From Voacanga thouarsii (Eukaryota > Streptophyta > Magnoliopsida > Gentianales > Apocynaceae), in the NCBI GenBank assembly GCA_026120185.1, contig JANUWF010002285.1, positions 186,001 through 250,000 of the forward strand: DNA of 64,000 nucleotides, given 5' to 3'. Shown here one piece after another: positions 1 through 12,004 of this stretch. Numbering within the stretch: the stretch's first letter is position 1; each line of letters begins with the position of its first letter. The notes under the pieces were generated by a model, which was not told the origin of the DNA, ran no database searches, and was given only the letters and a program-made list of their open reading frames with translations. A program made the translations under genes and the position numbers.

Positions 1-425
1 GCAACTTGGTTTGTTGTAGTTTTGCACTGAAGAAACATTCTTGTGGAAGCTTTATTTATCAAAGCCATAAAAGAAATAAGGAAATTGCACTTCTCAATGA
101 TGTCGGCTAACCTAAGTTGACTTCCCAAGACTAAGCAACCGAGCTTCTTCTTTTTCTTTTACTTATTTTCCAAGCTGCGAACTGAGCCTAGGCGAACCAA
201 GCCATAAAGCCTTCTTTCGCTTCTTTCTATCGAGCTGCCAAATCTAAGCTGAAACTTAATTTCTTGTTGAATCGGCTCACTCGAGTAGAATATCTCAGCC
301 GCCGAGCCTACTGAAGCCATCTCCTTTCTTCTATCTTCTTCTTACGTGCGGCTTAGCCAAGCCACTGAGATTTTCTTCTTGTTGCATCCTCCCCATGATC
401 CTCTACATCCTCCACATGATGGTTA
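1..425 (-). repeat. Part of Tat-1 3' LTR (left of the Cop-A insertion)
   Basis: These bases align with 20725-21147 almost without gaps at roughly 80% identity by eye. Both start GCAACTTGGTTTGTTGTAG and share the CATCCTCC...CATGAT pair at the other end. The alignment stops exactly where the Cop-A LTR begins (TGTTGG at 426) and resumes at 16123. The piece is rich in imperfect GAGCCACC/AAGCC micro-repeats. Confidence 0.85.
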
Positions 426-2254
426 TGTTGGAATATATGCCCTTTAGATTAATTTTCTAATGTAATTTATTAATAAAAAAATTTATTCTCAAAATTTATC
501 TATGAATGTACATTTTATTTGTACATGATTTTCGTTTGGAAATGACCTATTGTGTTTAAGTAAGTGATCCATGCGAATGGTGATCTTTCACAGTAAGGTA
601 TGCATCACGGGTTACTTAACACATAAATGTTTGTTCTTAATCGATTGATGAGAATGGGAATCTCATCATGTTTAGGTTATGGTGCTATAAATTCCAAATG
701 GGGAATGGCTTACCTTTAGCCAGTGAGTAGTCCCCTCACTTTATAGCATGAGCATATTTCGAATACGTAGAACAGGACCTGTAATAGTGGTTTCTAAAAG
801 TACTATTTAGAAGAAACCCAGACTATTACTGCTACAGTATGGACTAATACTCTACTGCTTGAGTAAGAGTTGGTGGTCTGACAAAGCTGGAAGCATATAT
901 TTTGATATATTGTAGTTGAGATTCTTTCGTAGAGTAATATGCTTGTATGTTAGATTTATGTGACTAGTTAATGAAAATAAACTTGTACAAGATAGCTTCT
1001 GCGTTATATTGCCCCTTGTGACTGTTCAATTAATTTAATTATCCAGGGTCCTGGAGAACATGACTTGGATGTTTACTTTAGGGTAGCTCCTTTGGAAAGT
1101 GAAAACATTGTAGGAGTTATATATCATTGGACTAGAGGTCTAAGGATGGTAAATGTCTATTAGAGAGGTGTTAGTACACTCTTTTTCTCTAAATGCATGG
1201 CGATGCGTAGAGGGGTATTTTAGTCATTACACCTGTAGGTCGAAGACCTTGCTTACGCAGCATTGTCCTTAGGGTCAATATTTCTTTATGGTGATATTAG
1301 AAAATATTTAAAATGCAAAATATAACTATTTATATAGCAGGGGTATTTTAATCATTTTAATAGCCAATGCGATGTGTCTTTTAGTCCTTGGAATGACCCT
1401 TAAGTCCTGACAGATTTGGGTTAAATAATTGGTCCTGATAATTATAGGTTCCATTTTATTTTATTTAAGTAGTTTAATTTATTATTGGACTAGAATAAAA
1501 TAAAAGGGCTGAGAGAGAGTATAGATTTTATCTAGTTTAATTGGTTAATTAATTATTCATGGCCCAAGACCTAAATTGAATAATTAAAAAATTAATCTAC
1601 ATATAAACTAGATAAAAGGCATGAAATTTTATATTTGTCTATTTAGGCTTATTAATTATTTATTGGACTATTTAATAAAGCCTAAAAAATAAGTAATTGA
1701 TTCTTTTTATTTATAGGTGTTCAAACCCAAGAGTAAATAATTTTATCTGGTCTAATGAATAAGACCAAGGGTAAAATAAAATTTTAAAAAAATAATTAAT
1801 TAATTAATTAAAATAAAATAAAAACAACACGGGATGGATCCTGTGTTGTATTGCGTGAGGTCTAACAAAAAGCATGGACTTTTTGTTTAACCCTCTTAGT
1901 CTCTCGGTACATTATTTGTATGAAATGAATGCAAATGTATCTAGACTAATAACAAAGAAATAGAGAAGGCAGTACATCTGTGAAGTAAATCCAGAAAGGA
2001 AGAAGCTCTCACAGGCTTAGCTAACCCAACTCTTCAAGCTTTCACCGGCAGTGGAACGAGCACCATTTCTGAAGATCAAAGGCTTAGTGTGAATGAGACG
2101 TAGTCGACGTTTACAAGGACGTGATCCAATAGCTTCAAGCTTCCTTGTACAAATATCTACTTCAGTGCGAAAAGGGTCATTCAATCATACAGGTAAATTT
2201 TTCGTTTTGTTAACATGCTTTCGGTTTGATGATTTTTGCCATTTTAAACCTTCA
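426..2254 (+). repeat. Cop-A 5' LTR
   Basis: 1829 bp, starting TGTTGGAATATATGCCC and ending AACCTTCA just before the primer site. It matches 7932-9263 plus 15636-16122 along its length. The last base is set by comparison with the 3' LTR, which ends AACCTTTA (CA decayed to TA). Confidence 0.9.
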
Positions 2255-2270
2255 GGTGATATTAGAACCT
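2255..2270 (+). other. Cop-A primer binding site (degenerate, tRNA-iMet type)
   Basis: GGTGATATTAGAACC directly after the LTR is a decayed form of the TGGTATCAGAGCC site complementary to initiator tRNA-Met that plant copia elements use for minus-strand priming. It has several substitutions and one extra base. Confidence 0.6.
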
Positions 2271-4010
2271 TGGTTTGGCAAATGTAGGAAGCATGCTAGG
2301 CTTAACTAAAACAAGAAAATATTTGTTTTGGATGAAATTTGTGATCCTTCGTATTTTCTGGTATAGGTAGTTTCACTGTAAGCTTTGCGAGTGGAAGTAT
2401 AGGAATACTGTATTTTGATTGCTTTCATAGATATCATGTAATCCCAGTGTTTTTAAGGGCATGAGGCAGTTGTTTGGATGAGTTTTGATTGAAAATGGAG
2501 GAAAAAATCGTGTCAAGTAGCGTGTGAATCTCAAAGAAAAAACTTGGTGAAAAAGGGTCAAGCCGAGGCAAGTTGAGCCGTTTAAGCCGAGCTAAGCCGC
2601 ATCTGTGAGAGGAGCGGTGAACCACCGAGCCTCCAAGCTGCACGTCGTGCCACCCTAGCGAGGAAAGCTTTCTCGCGGAAGCCTTAGATTCCTCACGCCG
2701 CGCGAGGAAGCCTTCCTTGTGGAAGCCGGCTTCCGTGAGTATGTGCAATGCAAATTTGCATAGCACGGCCAACAATTTTGACAGCGTAGGCACCCACTCG
2801 GATTGCTATGATCCGGTGTGGTGGGTGCACTGAACCCGATATAAATTTTTTTTTGTTTTTGTTTTTAGTCCCATACCAGACAAAGTTATTTTTATTGTAA
2901 TAGTTAATATTCTTTGAATATTTTGCATGAAAAATAATAATAAATATAATTTAGGATTAAACAAGACCATTAATTAATTAATGTATTTAATTCTATTTTT
3001 CTGGACACTTAGGTTAAAAGAATAGAAAAGCATGAAAACATTTACAGTTTTCTAGTATGCTTATTTCTTTTTATACTCTATGTGTGCGTTTTCTTGAAGA
3101 CCAAAGTCTTTGGGAATTTTTGACAAAGAAAAATTTTTTTCTTAAATCAAATGGTTAATTTTAATTCGAACAAAAATTAATTCTTGGTTATTTTCTCAAA
3201 TGATTTTATCCTTGACATAGAAAATATTTTGAATTTAGATATTTTTCTGAATTAAAATAGAAAACCATTTTTTATTAAATTTTAACAAGAAAAATTATTT
3301 TTTGCCAAATTAAACTTGAGATCAAAATATCTCGAAAGTTTTATTGGAAATTTTTGAAATTATTAAGTTTATTAACTTAAATAAAATTAATCCATGAAAA
3401 AATTACTCAATGGGTATAAACCTTGATATAGAAATTTTTATAGGTTTAGATATTTTATTTTTTAGTTAAAAGACAACTTAATTGAAATTTTCAAAAGATA
3501 TTTTTCAAGGAAACCCTTATTTTAAAATACTAAGTAGGAGATGGGTTCCAACGGCCCCACGACTTCCATCATGATCCTCATTAGAGATTGTGGGTCCCTT
3601 CATGTCACTCTGTGAGTGAACCCGTATAGGATGAGGATACCACAAGGATTTAGAATTAATGAATGTATGTAATTAATAACCCAGGACACGTACTATGATC
3701 GGTCAGCCCACGTTGGAGGTTATAGTGTGAGGAATGTCCATAGGAAATGAGAAAAAACAATCATCCCACGATGGAGTTATCTTATAGATCATTACCTAGA
3801 ATGAAAATTAATTTGTGGTGGTTAATACACTTAGCTTAGAAAGCTATTCATCTTCCTAAGAAGCTATGTCAGTTTTTCTAAGAGCAAAATTAATCATATT
3901 GAAGATAATAGTGACAATATTAACTATTATCAGATTTAATATGAGGATAAAGTTGTAAATTATTTTATTTTTCACAAACTGAGTCTTCTTTTATTTTTAA
4001 TTTTTCAGAA
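2271..4010 (+). other. Cop-A untranslated leader with palindrome cluster
   Basis: About 1.7 kb of non-coding leader between the primer site and gag. A GC-rich island at about 2560-2800 stands out from the AT-rich surroundings. It holds three palindromes: 2658-2676 (core GAAAGCTTTC with GCGA/TCGC outside), 2721-2734 (GGAAGCCGGCTTCC, perfect) and 2743-2766 (core ATGCAAATTTGCAT flanked by GTGC/GCAC). The stretch at about 3540-3830 is conserved in the leader of Cop-B (about 32050-32330). There is no credible coding sequence here. Confidence 0.7.
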
Positions 4011-7000
4011 ATGGTTGGTGGAGGTTATTTTAGTCATTTGGTCGTTATTCTCCAAGAGAATAAGCTAACGAGTCCAAATTATGTGGATTGGAAAAGGAAC
4101 ATGGACATAATACACACTGTTGAGGAGTATAAGTATGCCCTCTTTGAAACCTACCCTGTTATTAAGGAGGGTTCCACCACTTAGGAGCACAAGGCTGAGA
4201 AAGCATGGAAGAAGGCTAACGAAATGGCTCGATGCTACATGTTGGCCTGCATGTCTAATGTGCTCTAGTCTAAACATAAGCACATGGCCACTGCATATGA
4301 CATTAGCCAATCAATAGCCACGATGTTCACAGATAAAAGTTGGCCCACAATACAGGAGGCTCTTAGAACGATCATCAACACTATGATGGCTGAGAGAGCA
4401 TCAGTCAGAGAGCATATGCTCAAAATGATTGCTGCTTTTGAGGAAGCAGAAGTCTTAGGGGCTATTATTGACCCTGAGAGCTAAGTGGACATGTTTCTCG
4501 AATCTCTTCCAGGCTCTTTTACTTAGTTTAAGTTAAATTATAACATGAACAAGTTCAACATGAGTTTAACTAGTTAATGAATGAGCTCCAAGTGGTAGAA
4601 AAGGTTATGAAGCCACAGTCCAAGGCTATGATTGCTAGGACTTTTTCTTCCAGAATTGGGTCCAAGCCTAGGAAGTTCAAGAAGAAGAAGGGAAACGCAC
4701 CAGCCCGGCCCAAGAACCAGCCCAATAAACCCAAAGGCAAACGCTTCAAGTGAGGATAGAAGGGACACTGGAAAAAGGAGTGTCCAAAACTTCAGGCCAA
4801 GAAAAACTCTACAGATATTGTTCTCTATCTAGAGTCTATTTTAATGGTTGGATCAACTTCTACTTGGATTGTTGATTCTGGTGCCACTGATCATATCTGT
4901 AACTCTTTGCAGGGGTTTAGGAAGATAAGAAGACTCCAAAAGGGCGAGCATGGACTACGAGTAGGAAATGGAGCACGAGTATGGGCCCTTGCAATGGGAG
5001 AGCTGGATCTTGCTTTTTATTATAATAAAGTAGTTATATTAAAGGATATTTTATATGTACCTGGTTTTAGATAGAATTTGATTTTAGTTGCAAAGTTAAT
5101 AAGTCATGGATATTCTGTTTCTTTCTATTCTAGTATTACTATTAGTAGAAATGGAGAAGCTTTATGTACAGGGCACATGTATGGAAACTTATTCTTTTTA
5201 AATCCTACGAACAATTAAATGAATAATACTCAACCTGAACTTTTAAGGAAGAAGAGAAAGACCAATGTCAATAACTCATATATTTGGCATCTAAGGTTGG
5301 GTCATATTAACTAAACCAGGATTTCGAGATTAATCCATGATGGGCCCTTGAACTTATTAAGATTGGAAAGTTGGCCTCAGTGTGAATCCTGTTGTATGGA
5401 AAAAATAACCAAAAGGCCATTCACCTAAAAAGCTAATAGAGCCAAGAAGATATTGGGTCTTGTTCATACTGATGTGTATGGTCCTTTGTCTACACAAGGT
5501 AGAGGGGGTTTTGAGTACTTCATCACTTTCATGAATGATTGTTCAAGGCTTGGTTATGTCTACCTGATGAGGTGCAAATCTGACTCTTTTGACAAGTTCA
5601 AAGAGTTTAAGGCTGAAGTGGAGCGTCAGACAGGTAAACTGATCAAAACCTTACAATCGGATGGTGGTAAATAGTACCTCTTCAGTGAGTTCAAGGATTA
5701 CATGGTACATCATGGGATAACATCACAGCTCTCTGCACCGGGTACACCCCAGTTGAATGGAGTAGCTGAGAGAGAGAACAGGACATTAATGGAAATTGTT
5801 TAAAGCATGATGTCTCATACTACTCTTCCGGTCACTTTTTGGTGATATACTTTGGAAACAGTAGCATACATTCTGAACTTGGTGCTTTCCAAGTCAGTGC
5901 TTAGGATATATTATGGGATGTAGACTGGGCGTAAGTTAAGTCTAAATCATTTCAGGATATAGGGTTGTCTAGCTTATGTACTGATTAAGGGAAACAAGCT
6001 AGAACTAAGGTCAGAATTGTGCTACTTTGTTGGGCATCCAAAAGGGACAAAAGGTGGTTACTTTTATCATCCCAAGGAGTAGAAAGTATTGGTAAGTACT
6101 AGTGCTAGATACCTGGAGGATGGTCAAAGTACTTCCACTAAAGGTTCAACAAGGTTGGAACTCGAGGAGAAGTTATCTTCGGAATCAACTTCTTTAGATC
6201 TAATTATGGAACAAGAAAAGGCACAGCCTCAAAAACCTATGCAAACGGAGCTTCGTCATAGTGGGAGGGTATTTAGAGTTCTAGAAAGATGGACATAAGA
6301 GGCTTTTGAGCTGGTTTCTAACCATCAGGATCAAGATCCCACTAGATACGAGGAGACTATTGCTGTTGCCAATGCAAATCTATAGCATGAAGCAATGAAA
6401 GCCAAGATTGAGTCTATGTACTTCAATCAGGTGTGGGAGCTTGTAGCTTCACCTGAAAGGATAAAATTCATTAGGTGTAAGTGGCTATACAAGAGGAAGA
6501 GGGGAGTGGATAGGAAGGTAGAAACCTTTAAAGCTAGGTTGGTGGTGAAAGGATATACTCAGAAAGAGGGAATCGATTATGATGAAACCTTTTCCCTGGT
6601 AGCCATGCTTAAGTCTATCCGTATCCTCCTTACCATTACATGTCATTTCAACTATGAGATATGGCAAATGGATGTCAAGACGGTATTTCTTACTGATCAT
6701 CTTAATGAAGACATCTATATGTCCTAACCGGAAGGTTTTATTGCCAAAGGCCAGGAACATATGGTTTGCAAACTTAAGAAGTCCATTTATAGTCTTAAAT
6801 AAGCATCTAGAACATGGAACATTAGTTTTGATGAGATTGTAAAGTCTTACAGTTTCATTCAAAATGAGAATGAACCCTGTGTGTACAAGAAATTGGAAGG
6901 CATAAATGTCGTTTTTTTTATCCTATATATGGATGGCATCCTGCTTATTGGGAATGATGTAGAGACATTGTCATCTACTAAGGTTTAGCTGTCTAGTCAA

Positions 7001-7911
7001 TTTAGTATGAAGGACGTGGGAGAAGCCAGTTATATTCTCGGAATTAAGCTTTTTAGAAATAGGAAGTAGAGAATGTTAGGATTATCCCAAATGACATATA
7101 TTAATAAGATGCTGGCTAAGTTTAGCACAGACTCATGCAAGAGAGCTCTAATCCCTTGCAGACATAGGTTATCTTTTTATTCTAAGGATTGTCCTAAGTC
7201 TCGAGAGGAAAAAGACAGAATGAGTAAGATTCCCTACGCTTCGACTATGGGGAGTTTCATGTACACCATGTTGTAGATTAGGCCAAATATATGCTTTGAC
7301 TTTAGCTTAGTTAGTATATATCAGTCAAACCCTGGGGAGGTTTGTTGACAAGCTGTAAAGCATATTCTCAAGTACCTCAATGGTACGAAAGATTCTATGC
7401 TGGTTTACAGGGCTGACGACTTAGTTCCTACTGGATACACAGACTCAGATTTCCAAGTAGATAAGAAAGAGAGAAAATTCACAAGTGGATATTCCTTCAC
7501 CTTGTCTGGATGAGCTATTTCATAGAGGAATATCAATCAATCTTATATTGCTGACTCAACCATGGAAGCTAAGTATGCGGCAGCTTTAAAAGCATCTAAG
7601 AAAGCAGTCTAGCTCCGGAAGTTCCTTTCAGAACTTGGAGTTGTGCCACACATGGACAGACTGAGTGTGGTGTATTGTGACAACTCTGGAGTAGTCTCTC
7701 AATCCAAAGAACCCAGGAACCACAAGAAGGGGAAGCACAACTGGAGGAAGTACCACATGATCCGGGATTTCATTAAGAGATAGGAAATTGTAGTGGAACA
7801 GATAGCCTCGGAGAACAACCTAGAAGATCCCTTCACCAAGCCTTTGGCTGAAAGAGTCTTCAAGAGATAATTAGATGCCATAGGGGTAGGCATCAACGGG
7901 CTTTCTTAGTC
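4011..7911 (+). pseudogene. gag-pol: Cop-A Ty1/copia gag-pol polyprotein, heavily decayed
   Basis: Starts at the ATG of MVGGGYFSH and runs in one frame to about 4570. There a single-base deletion moves it one frame over, and it continues with many in-frame stops to about 7911. Gag is recognisable (NYVDWKRN, later a region that should be the CCHC knuckle, now with stops). Protease keeps VDSGATDH at about 4870. The integrase zinc region (HLRLGH...CESC) is near 5285-5400, and the first catalytic Asp is present in HTDVYGP near 5465. RT is at about 6395-7060 with catalytic YVDD changed to YMDG near 6930. RNase H (YTDSDF, YCDNSG) runs to about 7850. No function can remain. The family encodes capsid, protease, integrase, RT and RNase H in that order (Ty1/copia order). 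The internal ATGs of open pieces are not real starts. Confidence 0.92.
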
Positions 7912-7920
7912 TTAGAGTGC

Positions 7921-7931
7921 AAGTGGGAGAT
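7921..7931 (+). other. Cop-A polypurine tract
   Basis: AAGTGGGAGAT lies directly before the 3' LTR start TGTTGG. This is the usual position and form for second-strand priming in plant copia elements. Confidence 0.8.
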
Positions 7932-9263
7932 TGTTGGAATATATACCCACTAGACTAATTTTCTAATGTTATTTATTAATAAAAGAATTAACTCTTAAAA
8001 TTTATTTGTGAATTTAAATTTTATTCGTGCATAATTTTTATTTGGAAAGGACCCATTGTGTTTAAGTAAGTGGTCCATGTGAATGGTGGTCTTTCATAAC
8101 AAGGTATGGATCACGGGTTACTTAACACATAAATTTTTGTTCTTAATCGATTGATGAGAATGGGAATCTCATCATATTTAGGTTATTTTGTTATGAATTC
8201 CAAATAGGGAATGGCTTACCTTTAGCCAGTAAGCAGCACACTCACTTCATAGTATGAGCGTATTTCGAATACGTAAAACAGGACCTGTAATAGTGGTTTC
8301 TAAAAGTACTATTTAGAAGAAACCCAAACTATTACTACTATAGCGTGTTCTAATACTCTACCGCTTAAGAATGAGTTGGTTGTCTAACGAAGCTGGAAGC
8401 ATATACTTTGATATATTATAGTTAAGGTTCTTTTGTAGAGCCGATATACTTGTATGTTGGGTATATGTAACCAGTTAGTTAAGACAAATTTGTACAAGAT
8501 AGCTTCTGCACTATATCGTCCCTTGTGACTATTCAAATTATCTAATTATATAGAGCCTTGGGAAACATGACTTGGTGTTTACTTTAGGGTAGCTTTCTTG
8601 AAAAAGAAAGCAGTCCAGGAGTCGTGGATTATTGGACTAGAGGTCTAAGGATGGCAGATGTCTATTAGAGAGGTGTTAGTACACTTTTCCTCTCTAAATG
8701 CACGACGATGCGTAGAGGGGTATTTTAGTCATTACACCTATAGGTCTAATACTTTGCTAATGTAGCATTGTCTTTAGGGTCAATATTTTCTTATGGTGAT
8801 ATTAGAAAATATTTAAAATGCAAAATATAGCTATTTATATAGTAGGGGTATTTTGGTCATTTTAATAGCCAATGCAACGTGTCTTTTGGTCCCCGGAATG
8901 GCCCTTTAAGTCCTAACAGATATAGGCTAAGGAACTGGCCTTGATAATTATGGGTTTTATTTTATTTAAGTAGTCTAATTTATTATTAGACTAGAATAAA
9001 AGAAAAGGCCTAAGAGAGAGTATATATTTTATCTAGTGTAATTGGTTAATTAATTATTCAGGGCCCAAAGCCTAGATTAAAAAATTAGAAAAGTAATCTA
9101 GATATAAACTAGATAAAAGCCATGAAGTTTTATATTGGTCAATTTGAACTAATTAATTATTTATTGGGTTATTTAATAAAGCCCAAAAAATAAATAATTG
9201 AGTCTTATTATTTATGGGTGTTCAAACCCAAGAGTAAATAATTTCATCAGCCCAATGAATAAG
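7932..9263 (+). repeat. Cop-A 3' LTR, left part
   Basis: Starts TGTTGGAATATATACCC and aligns with the 5' LTR from 426. It is interrupted after ATAAG (9259-9263) by Tat-2. Together with 15636-16122 it gives 1819 bp, matching the 1829-bp 5' LTR. Confidence 0.9.
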
Positions 9264-10789
9264 TGATAGAGCCTAAATTAGACATATATTTCCTAGTTAT
9301 TATAGCTATTTTGTAATACCTTTTGTTCAATAACTGGTCATATTCCTTCATATTTGAGATTTTACCCTTGAAAATGTATTTTGTGTATCATTTCAGATTT
9401 TAGGGGTAAAATATAACAAAAATGTTGCAAAACAGAACAGAGGCAGCACCGGCCAGGACAGGGGAACCGGCGCTGGCCATGTGTTGCTAGCAGGCACTTC
9501 GAGGCGACGAAAAACAAGTGAAACAGAGCAGAACAGAACCAAACCGGTGCCGGCTAGGAGGCCAGAGGCGGTACCGGTTGCACTCTGGAAAGGTTGGCAC
9601 GAAAATTAAGAAAAATTAATGAACGATTGGAGAGACAAAACACAACTGGCACCGGCCCTGGGCTGGAGGCTGCGTCGGTCGTGCCCTAATATTGAGGCAG
9701 TGCCTCAATTTTCGTGCACAATTTTTGACAATTTGCAGAGTTTTAGTATTTTCCTAATTCTAGTCGGCCATAAACCCTAGAAGAACAAAATTAGGCACTT
9801 CTAAAGCCTATAAATAAAGGGAAAACACAGGAGAAAATAGAGGATTCAGAGATCATAACAGAAAATCACTCAACTTAAGGAGGAATTCTTTAGTTTAGGA
9901 GGATTGTGCAAGAAGGTCTATAAAGGAAGAAGAACGAGGCTTGTGTATGAGTGTTTTCTTTTACTTTTGTTTTCTTTTTCTTGAACAATGATGTGTTAAT
10001 TGTTTTATCGTAATTTGACATCGTTTAGGTATTCATAATTGTTAGAGTTACTTTGATCTTTTGATTAATTGATTATTATTCTAGGTATTTAATTACTTGA
10101 GCTGATTATGAGATTAATTGGTTGTTTCTTTCTATTAACTTGCTTGACCAAAGCGGTTGATAGTGGTCTCAATTGATTGATTTCATATTTGTTGTCTATT
10201 AACTTGTTTGACCAAAGAGGTTAATTGTTAAGAACTGGGTAATTAAAGACTAATTAATGTCTGCCAAACAAATGATTCTAGTTTCATGTTTTAAGTTTGC
10301 CTGACCACAGAAATTTAATCAAGGATTGTGTTTAATGCATATTTTGGGTGAATTAGTTGAGATTGACCATGTGATGCTAATTTATCTAAAAGATAGTGAT
10401 TTCATGGATTGACCAAAGAAGTGAATTTATCTTAATTCTTCATGATGCCAGGAGAATGATTAGTTATGATGATGATTAGGTACTTTAAGGTCATGTTTGT
10501 CAGAATAATGGTTTAGGTTACATAATTCTCCATCCTTGACATGTATATATTATTTTATTTTATTTTTCTTTTTATTTCTTTTCCACTTTATTGAGTCGGT
10601 TAAACAATGAAAGAAAAGTGATTAATACATACTTGTTCCTAGAGGATCGACACTCGTTTTAACCCTATACTATGCTTAATGATGAGTACGCTTGCTCATA
10701 TGTGTAATTTGGGATTAACGTTTTAATTTAAACTTGTTGGAAATGGGCTTATTGTTATATGATTTTTATACCTAAATCTATACGCATCA
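9264..10789 (+). repeat. Tat-2 5' LTR
   Basis: 1526 bp, TGATAGAGCC to ACGCATCA. It has a U3-like part with three GC-rich CCGG dyad modules (about 9436-9692), a TATA box at 9809-9816, and a downstream transcribed part with four TTGACC motifs (10144, 10208, 10373, 10409). Three of these sit in a repeated TTGACCAAAG core. The boundary is fixed by the 3' copy and the target duplication. Confidence 0.9.
9809..9816 (+). promoter_or_regulatory. Probable TATA box of Tat-2 5' LTR
   Basis: TATAAATA lies 545 bp into the LTR and is conserved in the 3' LTR at 14643-14650. Transcription would be expected to start about 30 bp further on, near 9845. This is motif and position only. Confidence 0.55.
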
Positions 10790-10795
10790 AGTTTT

Positions 10796-10815
10796 TAGCG
10801 CCATTGCTAGGGAAC
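10796..10815 (+). other. Tat-2 primer binding site (tRNA-Asp type, degenerate)
   Basis: TAGCGCCATTGCTAGGGAAC, six bases after the LTR, resembles the complement of the 3' end of plant tRNA-Asp (TGGCGCCGTTGCCGGGGATC). Most differences are G-to-A or C-to-T changes. Tat/Athila-group elements commonly use this tRNA. Confidence 0.7.
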
Positions 10816-11324
10816 ATTATCATGAAAGCTCGGATTTCATTGATTTAACCATGGTTATATGTTCATATGTCTATATGTAAATATGTAAATATGTATATAT
10901 GTATTTATGTATATACATTCCTTGTATGAAGAGGTGCCATATTTTGTTGTTTGTATAATTGTATTTTAATTTCACTATATGTTGTAAATATGTAAATAGG
11001 TAGATACATGTTCATAATAACTAACTTGTCTTTGTATGTTTGTGTATACTGTATACTTAGTTATTTAATTTTACTAACCTAATGTTATTTTAGAATATGT
11101 GTAATCTTTGTATTCTGAATTGGATGATTTTTACATCTATAATTTTGAGTCAATACTAACTCTTCTTGTTTTCAGGTTTGGGCTTTTGGCTAACACGATA
11201 TTTTTGACGGACTGAATTTATTTGTTTATTTATTTACAATCTTTAATCTTAGTTTAATATTTAATTTAGGAATTCATGGTCCTGCATTCAATCAGGATAG
11301 TTTTTAGTTGTCAAAAAAAAAAAA

Positions 11325-12004
11325 AAAAGAGTGTTAGTGTATTAGTAGAATTACAAGCTCACAATGATGTTTTTAGTGAGACGTCATTAGAAGCATTAGT
11401 GAAATCTTTTGTTGTCAATACAAATTCATCTATTTAGGGGCATAAAGAAGCTTCCCAACGATTGTGAGATCAAAGGAAACAATTTTTTAAGATTGTTGAG
11501 GAGACTCATGAGTTCAGGCTAGCCCGCACAATTGACCATGGAAAAAAAGAGAGGCTATGAGGGACAATTGCATGATGTGGCAAGAAAGATATTTGATTCT
11601 ACTCTATGTGCTCATAATTCTAATATTTCTTTGTCACAGGATTTCTTAGGTTCTTCTCACTTCTTGGAGAACAATGGTCCCAATGATGATGTATGGAGTT
11701 TAACATGCTTGAAGAGGTTGGATTTATCATTCATTCTAAGAAACCCTTTGAGGATGCTGACGAATTCTACCCTTCACCTAATTCAATGGGAGGTAACTTA
11801 GTTTTTGTAGAAGCATTGAAAAGTATGGATTTCCCTGTCCCATCTTTAAGAACTTACATACTAAGTTTAAAGGGGAATTTTAATTGTAAAAATTCTTTTG
11901 AAGGGCTAATTAGTGATTTCACGTTCGATGCATTCTTTAGAAACCATGTGCACTTATATGTTGACAAAAATATTTGTGTGTCTAAAGAAAGGTTAGAGAC
12001 ATAG
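11325..12004 (+). pseudogene. Degenerate open region of unknown function in Tat-2
   Basis: One frame shows coding-like text with a few stops from about 11325, ending in a 103-codon open stretch at 11693-12004 (MEFNMLEEVGFIIHSKKPFE... to the stop at 12002). It has normal amino-acid composition and no low complexity. I recognise no gag, zinc knuckle, protease, RT or integrase motif. Its position just after the primer region is where gag would sit, so a decayed gag-like or accessory reading frame is possible, but that is inference. A chance open frame in AT-rich DNA cannot be excluded. Confidence 0.3.
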
